From JAVBMO01 sp031552355 (GTDB lineage: Bacteria; Bacteroidota; Bacteroidia; Bacteroidales; P3), in assembly GCA_031552355.1 (NCBI GenBank), contig JAVBMO010000019.1:1-14294 (forward strand): a stretch of 14,294 nt of DNA, read 5' to 3'. Positions 9,068 to 14,294 of this stretch are shown in pieces. The notes beneath the pieces are model-generated. The model made no database searches. It worked only from the letters and a program-made list of their open reading frames with translations, and had not been told where the DNA came from. The translations under genes and the position numbers were made by a program. The first letter of the stretch is position 1; each line of letters opens with the position of its first letter.

Positions 9068-9110
9068 AAAGGAGTTACAGTTTTTATAGCTGTAATTCCT
9101 TTTATTTTAA
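9068..9110 (+). terminator. Intrinsic terminator or attenuator after rpoC
   Basis: Eleven bases after the rpoC stop, 9068-9080 (AAAGGAGTTACAG) pairs over 13 positions with 9090-9102 (CTGTAATTCCTTT). One pair is G-U and the other twelve are Watson-Crick. The loop is nine bases (TTTTTATAG). The 3' side runs into TTTTATTTTA, a broken U tract. This is the clearest terminator-like signal in the window. The DUF3467 gene starts only 5 bases after the end of the tract, so the signal may reduce rather than abolish transcription into it, or the hairpin may mask or protect that gene's leader. Confidence 0.6.
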
Positions 9111-9114
9111 ATAT

Positions 9115-9423
9115 ATGCAAGATAAAAAACAAAATAACCAATTAGATATAGAATTGACGCCTGAAGTAGCTGACGGCATTTATTCCAATTTGGCAATCAT
9201 ATCTCACTCTCACGCAGAATTTATTGTGGATTTTGTAAAAGTGATGCCCGGAATGCCAAAAGCCAATGTAAAATCTAGAATTATTTTGGCGCCTCAGCAT
9301 GCCAAACGTTTGTTGGCGGCTTTGCACGACAATATTGAAAAATTTGAATCTGTTTATGGCGAAATAAAAGAAACTGAACCTGCACAAGGAATTCCGTTTA
9401 GTATGCCTTTGGGCGAAGCCTAA
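9115..9423 (+). CDS. DUF3467 family protein of unknown function
   Basis: This is a 102-residue soluble protein with no signal peptide or membrane segment. I recognise it as DUF3467 from the central block: GIYSNLAIISHSHAEFIVDF, then VMPGMPKANVKSRIILAP and QHAKRLLAALHDNIEKFE (about residues 20-80). The family has no established biochemical role that I know of. In Bacteroidota it is repeatedly found directly behind rpoC, which hints at a link to transcription or simply a conserved operon position; that is inference. The start ATG at 9115 is preceded by TTTTAAATAT with no Shine-Dalgarno sequence. The C-terminal tail (from about 85) is Glu/Pro-rich and likely flexible. It is separated from rpoC by a strong hairpin and from nusB by 105 bases. 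Family assignment is fairly sure; function is unknown. Confidence 0.85.
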   Translation: MQDKKQNNQLDIELTPEVADGIYSNLAIISHSHAEFIVDFVKVMPGMPKANVKSRIILAPQHAKRLLAALHDNIEKFESVYGEIKETEPAQGIPFSMPLGEA

Positions 9424-9458
9424 AAGAACGTTTTAAAAATAGTTTATAAAACTTTTAT

Positions 9459-9483
9459 TTGGCAAAAGAAAAAATTTTGCCAA
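9459..9483. repeat. Perfect 9-bp inverted repeat in the DUF3467-nusB spacer
   Basis: TTGGCAAAA (9459-9467) and TTTTGCCAA (9475-9483) pair perfectly around a 7-base loop GAAAAAA. Neither strand has a U tract directly after the stem, so it is not a classical intrinsic terminator. It may be an mRNA 3'-end stabiliser for the upstream operon, a weak terminator, or a binding site. The rest of this 105-base spacer (9424-9528) is A/T-rich, and I found no clear Bacteroidota promoter for nusB in it. Confidence 0.4.
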
Positions 9484-9528
9484 GTGTGAAGTGATAATTT
9501 CATTCCCAAACCCAATAGCGTAAAATTT

Positions 9529-10533
9529 ATGCTGAGCAGACATTTTCTTCGGGCTAAAGCGCTACAAAGCCTTTATGCAGTGGCTCTTACGGACTCGAAC
9601 GATTTGCGTAAAACCGAACAAACTTTATTAAATAACATAAGCAAATTGTACGATTTGTTTATATATCAGCTTTCTTCTTTGACGGCGCTTTTGAATTTTG
9701 CAGAAAAAAGTATTGAAGAAGGAAAGCAAAAATATTTCCCAACAGAAGAGGAAAAAAATCCCGATTTGCGTTTTGTGCAAAACAGGGTAGGGGAACAGTT
9801 AGCGAATAACCACCAATTCCAAAAAGATGTATTGCGCCTGAAAATCAATTGGCAACATGAAGAAGATATGTTTCGGATTGTGTATGGCAATTTTAAAAAT
9901 ACAGAAGCCTATCGTTCATTTATGACATTGGAAAAAGTAACTTATGCCGATGAACAGCAAGTTATGTTATCTCTTTTCAAGGAATTGATGAACTATGAAC
10001 CCATGGAAGCTTTTTTTACGGAAAAAAATCTGTTGTGGGAAGAAGATTATTACCAAATTGCCCAGTTAGCCTATAAAGCCTTGAAAGAATTGTCGGAAGA
10101 ATTTGGCGAAGAGGATTGTTTGCCGCGTTTTTTTGAACCGAATGAAGAGGGCGAAGCCAATGAAGACAAACAATTTGTTGTGGATTTATTGCGCAAAACG
10201 GTTCTTCACAATGAGGAATATGAGGAATTGATTAAAAAGCGTTTGGAAAATTGGACTTTCGACAGGATTGCCCTCTTGGACTTGATAATTTTGAAAATGG
10301 CCTTGACGGAATTTTTACATTTTTCGTCTATTCCGGTAAAAGTTACTATAAATGAGTATGTTGAATTGGCAAAAGAATTCAGCACAAGTAAAAGCAAAAT
10401 ATTTGTCAATGGATTGTTAGACAAACTTATTGTAGATTTACGGGTAAGCGGGCAACTTAAAAAAATGGGGCGCGGCCTGATTACCGATTCAAGGTACGAC
10501 AGGGAAGATGACGAATTGAATAGCGAAGAATAA
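9529..10533 (+). CDS. nusB: Transcription antitermination factor NusB, long Bacteroidota form
   Basis: NusB binds the boxA element of rRNA leaders together with S10 (NusE), and keeps RNA polymerase elongating through rRNA operons. At 334 residues it is more than twice the classical ~140. The N-terminal helix MLSRHFLRAKALQSLYA (1-17) matches the start of ordinary NusB. The core resumes at about 213 with DKQFVVDLLRKTV, followed by LENWTFDRIALLDLIILKMALTEF, IPVKVTINEYVELAKEFS and KSKIFVNGLLDKL (ending at 300). Residues about 40-210 are therefore a large, Glu/Lys-rich, mainly helical insertion, followed after the core by an acidic tail (RYDREDDELNSEE). Long NusB proteins are usual in this phylum, so this is not damage. 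ATG at 9529 was chosen because it gives the canonical first helix. The gene converges on radC with 7 bases between the stop codons. Confidence 0.93.
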   Translation: MLSRHFLRAKALQSLYAVALTDSNDLRKTEQTLLNNISKLYDLFIYQLSSLTALLNFAEKSIEEGKQKYFPTEEEKNPDLRFVQNRVGEQLANNHQFQKDVLRLKINWQHEEDMFRIVYGNFKNTEAYRSFMTLEKVTYADEQQVMLSLFKELMNYEPMEAFFTEKNLLWEEDYYQIAQLAYKALKELSEEFGEEDCLPRFFEPNEEGEANEDKQFVVDLLRKTVLHNEEYEELIKKRLENWTFDRIALLDLIILKMALTEFLHFSSIPVKVTINEYVELAKEFSTSKSKIFVNGLLDKLIVDLRVSGQLKKMGRGLITDSRYDREDDELNSEE

Positions 10534-10536
10534 TAG

Positions 10537-10568
10537 CAGTTTACAGCAGGCCTTTGTCTGCAAAACTG
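10537..10568. terminator. Weak candidate bidirectional hairpin at the nusB-radC junction
   Basis: CAGTTT (10537-10542) pairs with AAACTG (10563-10568), and inside that GCAG (10546-10549) pairs with CTGC (10558-10561). A 3x1 internal loop separates the stems and the loop has 8 bases. The structure straddles the 7-base gap between the convergent stops and includes the last codons of radC, where a shared terminator would be expected. No clean U tract follows on either strand, so the call is weak. Confidence 0.25.
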
Positions 10569-11245
10569 AAGTATTGCTTATTTTCTCCAACGATAATGTG
10601 ATCTAAGAGGCGGATATTGAGAAGATTTCCGGCCTCTTTTATTTTTTTAGTGATTTCAATATCTGCATTTCCCGGCTCTGTTTTTCCCGATGGATGATTG
10701 TGTGCCAAAATAATAGAGGTGGCATTCTGCTCCAAGGCAAGTTTAAAAATTTTACGTGGGTCGGCAACACTTTCAGAAAGCCCACCGGTGCTGATACAAC
10801 ATTTTTTAAGGATTTTGTTGCCATTGCTTAAAAACAAAACCCAGATTTCTTCATAAGGTAAATCTGCAAGTTGATCATAAAGAGCCAGAAATGCATCTTC
10901 ACTGCTTTGAATTTTGGTGCGTTCCATGCTTTGGGCGTGTAATCTTCTGTGTCCGAGTTCCAATGCTGCCAAAATGCTGATGGCTTTTGCTTGGCCGATT
11001 CCATTGAAATTTTTGGTCAATTCGGCAATGGAAAGATTGGAAAGTTCAACCAAATTGTCATCAACCGACGAAAGTATCCTTCGGGAAAGTTCAACAGCGG
11101 ATTCTTTTGTATTGCCCGATCCTATTAAAATAGCCAAAAGTTCGGCGTTACTGAGTGTATTTTTTCCTTTCGAAACTAATTTTTCCCTCGGACGATCATC
11201 TTCTGGCCAATTTTTAATGGATTTGGTAAATTTATTTAAATTCAT
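10541..11245 (-). CDS. radC: RadC/YicR family (UPF0758) JAB-MPN domain protein
   Basis: RadC proteins combine an N-terminal helix-hairpin-helix segment with a C-terminal JAB/MPN+ metalloprotein fold. The old link to DNA repair was not confirmed, and the cellular role is unsettled. This one has 234 residues, a normal length. It opens with IKNWPEDDRPREKL (10-23), typical of the family. An HhH-like stretch NFNGIGQAKAISILAALELG lies at 79-98. The MPN domain covers about 112-234 and contains the metal motif HNHPSG at 182-187 with D195, giving H-x-H-x10-D; the upstream acidic residue is E132 or E133. The conserved serine of the HxHx7SxxD signature is replaced by G192 (codon GGA on the minus strand). 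The start ATG at 11245 is preceded on its strand by AAAAGGAA, close to a Shine-Dalgarno sequence. It is transcribed away from secDF and toward nusB, as a single-gene unit. Confidence 0.93.
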   Translation of the reverse strand: MNLNKFTKSIKNWPEDDRPREKLVSKGKNTLSNAELLAILIGSGNTKESAVELSRRILSSVDDNLVELSNLSIAELTKNFNGIGQAKAISILAALELGHRRLHAQSMERTKIQSSEDAFLALYDQLADLPYEEIWVLFLSNGNKILKKCCISTGGLSESVADPRKIFKLALEQNATSIILAHNHPSGKTEPGNADIEITKKIKEAGNLLNIRLLDHIIVGENKQYFSFADKGLL

Positions 11246-11290
11246 TTCCTTTTATAATTGTTTGATATATTGTTTTTTATATTTTGTGTT

Positions 11291-11320
11291 CAAAGTATTA
11301 CTTTCAAAAAATTGAACAAA
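11291..11320 (-). promoter_or_regulatory. Candidate promoter for radC
   Basis: Read on the minus strand, TTTG (11320-11317) is followed after 19 bases by TACTTTG (11297-11291). This fits the Bacteroidota pattern TTTG-N19-TAnnTTTG except that the -7 box is one base short. Transcription would begin near 11284, leaving a leader of about 40 bases before the radC start. It overlaps a TGTTCAA inverted repeat. Confidence 0.35.
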
Positions 11321-11345
11321 AAATGTAAAAGCTTTTCAAATTCGT

Positions 11346-11376
11346 TATGATGTTTACGAATAAATTTATACTTTTG
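11346..11376 (+). promoter_or_regulatory. Candidate promoter for secDF
   Basis: TACTTTTG at 11369-11376 is a full match to the Bacteroidota -7 box TAnnTTTG. Exactly 19 bases upstream is TATG (11346-11349), matching three of four bases of the -33 box TTTG. Transcription would start near 11383, giving a leader of about 36 bases ahead of the ATG at 11419. The leader is A-rich without a Shine-Dalgarno sequence. This is the best promoter match I found in the window. Confidence 0.5.
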
Positions 11377-11418
11377 CATGTTCAAAATTAAAAAGAAAAT
11401 TTTTAAATAACAGAAAAA

Positions 11419-14294
11419 ATGCAGAATAAAGGAGCTATTAAAGTATTTGCCATTGCATTTGCTTTAGCGTGTTTTTATCAGCTTTCGTTTACGCTTTTTA
11501 CAAAAAATGTAGAGAAGAAAGCCCGCAATTATGCGTACAGTGAGGTAACTTACGGTGAAGCAAAATTGCAAGCGAACGGTGATAAATTAAGGGAAAAGTT
11601 TTTGGTTGATTCCATTGCCACAGCAAAAGAATCATTCTATTTGGATTCAATGTCTTCGGAAGTTGTTTATAACTTTTTGTGGATTAAAAAATTCACATAC
11701 CAAGAATGTAAAAACCGCGAAATCAATTTAGGCCTTGACTTGAAAGGTGGGATGAACGTAATGATGGAAGTTTCTACAGCGGATGTTGTAAGAGCTTTGG
11801 CTGGAAATACAACCGACCCTACTTTCAACAAAGCTATGGATTTGGCTTTGGAAAAACAAAAAACACGTAGTACAAGCTTCGTAACTTTGTTTGGGGAAGC
11901 TATCAAAGAAGTTGACCCAAATGTTCAATTGGCAGGTTATTTCTCAAATCAATTACGCGAGAAAATCAAATTAACAGATGATAATGAAAAAGTTTTGTCT
12001 GTAATTAGAGAAGAAGCGTCCAGTGCATTTGAAAGAACTTACCAAGTATTGCGTCAACGTATCGATAAATTTGGTGTTGCACAACCCAATATCCAAAAAT
12101 TGGATGCTTCTGAAAGAATTTTGGTGGAACTTCCCGGTGTAAAAGATCCGGATCGTGTCAGAGGCCTTTTGCAAGGAACTGCGGAATTGGGTTTTTGGCT
12201 TTGTGCCGATAACAGAGAGGCGTATCCTGTTTTGGAAAGAGCTAATGCCTTTTTGGCTGATGTTGAATCTTTGACGAAGAAAGATTCTGCTGGTACAGTT
12301 GTTGATACAACTGTTGCTGTTGCAAAAGCCGATACGGCAAAAAGCGATTTGTTGGCAAGTTTGGAAAAAGATACGACTAAAAAGAGTTCAAATACAGAAT
12401 TGGCTCAAAAAGAAATGGAAGCCAAAAATCCTCTTTTCTCAAAATTGATGCCTAATGTAGATCAAAATTCAGGCACATTGAGAGAAGGCCCTGTTGTAGG
12501 ACATGCACCAGCTCGCTATCGCAAAGATATTGATGAAATGTTAGCCTTGGCTCAAGCCAAAAAAATCATTCCTTCAAATATTAAATTCTTATGGGATGCA
12601 AAACCTATCAAAGGTTCGGATTTCTATTCTTTATATGCAATCAGCATCACCTCTCGTGATGGTTCGCCTTTGTTGTCGGGAGATGTAATTTCCGATGCCC
12701 GTCAGGATTTTGACCAAGCAGGCGGAAACCAAATTTCCATGAACATGAACCCTGAGGGTGAAAGAGAATGGAAAAAAATTACAGGTGCTAATATCGGAAA
12801 TTGTGTAGCTATTGTTTTGGATAATTACGTTTATTCTGCACCGGTTATCAGAAGCGAAATTAGCGGTACATCCTCCATTACAGGGGATTTTACCATTGAA
12901 GAAGCAAAAGACGTTGCCAATGTATTGAAAGCCGGTAAATTGCCTGCTCCTGCAAGAATTGTACAGGAAGCAGTGGTAGGTCCTTCTTTAGGTCAAGAGT
13001 CTATCAATGCAGGTTTTATGTCTTTCATTGTTGCGTTTATTATAGTAATCATTTACATGATATTCTTCTACAGCACAGCCGGTGCTATCAGCGCCATAGC
13101 TTTGTTTACAAACGTATTTTTCTTGATGGGAGTTTTGGCTTCACTGCAGGCAGTTCTTACTTTGCCCGGTATTGCAGGTATTGTGCTTACCATGGCAATG
13201 GCAGTGGATGCGAACGTAATTATCAATGAGCGTATCAAGGAAGAGCTTCGAGCGGGAAAAACACTTGCGGCTGCGGTAACAGATGGTTATAAACATGCAT
13301 ATTCTGCAATTATCGACGGAAACGTTACCACTTTGTTGACGGGTATAGTGCTGGTTGTTTTAGGTTCCGGTCCAGTTCAAGGTTTTGCGGTAACATTATG
13401 TGTGGGTATTTTAACTTCATTGTTTACAAGTATTTTCATCACACGTTTGGTTATCGGTTTTATGTTAAGCCGTAAAAAAGACGTACAATTCTCTTTTGCA
13501 TTCAATAAAAATTTCTTGACCAATACGCATATAGATTTTGTTGGCATGCGTAAAAAAGCTTATGTATTCACAATAGTCCTTTTTGTTCTTGCTGTGGGTG
13601 CTTTGGTGGCGAAAGGCCTTAACTATGGTATCGATTTTCAGGGTGGACGTTCTTATACTGTGTATTTTGACAAAGAAGTTTCTGTTGAAAACTTAAGAAG
13701 TTCTTTAGCAAAACAATTTGATGGTGCAGCACCCGAAGTAAAAACTTTTGGTACAAACGATAAAGTAAAAGTTACAACAAAATACAAAATTACAGAAGAT
13801 ACACCGGAAGTTAAAAAAGAGGTAGAAACGAAGTTGTATAATGGATGTAAAGATTTTTATGCAAAACCTCTTACTGAAAAGGAATTTTTATCAACACAAA
13901 CCAATCCGTTGGGTATTATAGCCGCGGATATTGTAGGGCCTACAATTGCTAACGATATTAAGAGATCGGCATTGATTGCGGTGTTTGTAGCCTTAGCATT
14001 GATATTCGTGTATATCGTTCTTCGATTCAGGAAATACCAATATGGAACAGGTGCAGTAGTTTCTTTGACAAACGATGCAATGGTAACCATTGGTGTATTT
14101 GCTTTCTTTAATGGAATTCTGCCATTCAACATGGAAGTTGACCAGTCTTTTGTGGCGGCAATTCTGACGGTAATAGGTTATTCTATTAACGACACAGTAA
14201 TTATATTCGACAGGGTGCGGGAATATACACATTTGTACCCGAGAAAAGACTTTAAGGATGTGGTGAATGCCGCAGTAAACTCAACTTTAGGACG
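11419..14294 (+). CDS. secDF: SecDF fused protein-export membrane protein (3' end cut off)
   Basis: SecDF sits in the inner membrane and uses the proton gradient to pull preproteins through SecYEG on the periplasmic side. The open frame covers 958 codons to the window edge; the fusion is usually near 1000, so only the tail is missing. Seen in order: TM1 (about 7-26); the periplasmic P1 start with LGLDLKGG (104-111); a Lys/Asp/Thr/Ser-rich segment (about 283-337); the rest of P1 with LVELPGVKDPDRV and GEREWKKIT; the SecD membrane bundle from about 533, with AVDANVIINERIKEEL and D597; then the SecF half, with a TM near 713-733, YGIDFQGG (736-743), ADIVGPTIANDI (836-847) and SINDTVIIFDRVRE with D925. 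D597 and D925 correspond to the conserved membrane acidic residues of the proton path. The start ATG at 11419 gives MQNKGAIKVFA, the usual Bacteroidota start. It is divergent from radC. Confidence 0.97.
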   Translation, partial: MQNKGAIKVFAIAFALACFYQLSFTLFTKNVEKKARNYAYSEVTYGEAKLQANGDKLREKFLVDSIATAKESFYLDSMSSEVVYNFLWIKKFTYQECKNREINLGLDLKGGMNVMMEVSTADVVRALAGNTTDPTFNKAMDLALEKQKTRSTSFVTLFGEAIKEVDPNVQLAGYFSNQLREKIKLTDDNEKVLSVIREEASSAFERTYQVLRQRIDKFGVAQPNIQKLDASERILVELPGVKDPDRVRGLLQGTAELGFWLCADNREAYPVLERANAFLADVESLTKKDSAGTVVDTTVAVAKADTAKSDLLASLEKDTTKKSSNTELAQKEMEAKNPLFSKLMPNVDQNSGTLREGPVVGHAPARYRKDIDEMLALAQAKKIIPSNIKFLWDAKPIKGSDFYSLYAISITSRDGSPLLSGDVISDARQDFDQAGGNQISMNMNPEGEREWKKITGANIGNCVAIVLDNYVYSAPVIRSEISGTSSITGDFTIEEAKDVANVLKAGKLPAPARIVQEAVVGPSLGQESINAGFMSFIVAFIIVIIYMIFFYSTAGAISAIALFTNVFFLMGVLASLQAVLTLPGIAGIVLTMAMAVDANVIINERIKEELRAGKTLAAAVTDGYKHAYSAIIDGNVTTLLTGIVLVVLGSGPVQGFAVTLCVGILTSLFTSIFITRLVIGFMLSRKKDVQFSFAFNKNFLTNTHIDFVGMRKKAYVFTIVLFVLAVGALVAKGLNYGIDFQGGRSYTVYFDKEVSVENLRSSLAKQFDGAAPEVKTFGTNDKVKVTTKYKITEDTPEVKKEVETKLYNGCKDFYAKPLTEKEFLSTQTNPLGIIAADIVGPTIANDIKRSALIAVFVALALIFVYIVLRFRKYQYGTGAVVSLTNDAMVTIGVFAFFNGILPFNMEVDQSFVAAILTVIGYSINDTVIIFDRVREYTHLYPRKDFKDVVNAAVNSTLG

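Larger units (their letters stand above)
11287..11386. repeat. Three TGTTCAA motifs in the radC-secDF divergent spacer
   Basis: TGTTCAA occurs at 11287-11293 and again at 11379-11385, and its reverse complement TTGAACA at 11312-11318. The first and inverted copies form a dyad with an 18-base gap that covers the candidate radC promoter. The third copy lies just after the candidate secDF -7 box, near the expected start of transcription. The arrangement resembles operator sites, but the spacer is A/T-rich and chance is possible. Confidence 0.3.

Noticed and set aside
10914..11315. 133-codon plus-strand frame over radC and its upstream region
   Set aside because: It is antisense to a well-recognised radC and ends in A/T-rich spacer; its product resembles no protein I know.
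1..14294. Mobile elements, CRISPR arrays, tRNA or rRNA genes, toxin-antitoxin or defence genes
   Set aside because: I saw no transposase or integrase sequence, no regularly spaced direct repeats, no tRNA-like cloverleaf in the spacers, and all coding space is taken by housekeeping genes.

Overview
The window is core chromosome from a member of the Bacteroidota, roughly 40% G+C by eye. Four things support this. RpoB and RpoC are close to the forms I know from that phylum. A DUF3467 gene follows rpoC. NusB is about 330 residues, far longer than the usual ~140. SecD and SecF are fused in one long protein. Two spacers also fit the Bacteroidota promoter pattern (TTTG, about 19 bases, TAnnTTTG). 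The SecDF start (MQNKG...) and the L7/L12 sequence lean toward Bacteroidales, but I cannot place it below phylum with confidence.

Layout. Positions 1-9423 carry a plus-strand ribosomal-protein/RNA-polymerase block: rplJ (left part cut off), rplL, rpoB, rpoC and a small DUF3467 gene. The rplL-rpoB and rpoC-DUF3467 spacers each hold a long hairpin that could tune expression between stalk proteins, polymerase subunits and the trailing gene. After a 105-base spacer comes nusB (9529-10533), also plus strand. It ends 7 bases from the end of a convergent minus-strand radC (10541-11245). A 173-base divergent spacer with a candidate promoter for each side leads to secDF (from 11419), which runs off the right edge.

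How the genes fit together: L10 and L7/L12 build the ribosomal stalk, RpoB and RpoC form the catalytic core of RNA polymerase, and NusB belongs to the antitermination complex that acts on that polymerase at rRNA operons. SecDF is the proton-driven helper of Sec protein export. RadC is a predicted metalloprotein of the JAB/MPN superfamily whose role is unsettled.

I see no mobile element, CRISPR array, tRNA, rRNA, phage gene or defence cassette, and no new multi-gene system. The points worth a second look are local: two in-frame stops at the left edge of rplJ, a TTG start for rpoB behind a strong hairpin, a large insertion inside NusB, a Ser-to-Gly change in the RadC metal motif, one unusual residue in RpoB, and a set of TGTTCAA repeats in the radC-secDF promoter region.
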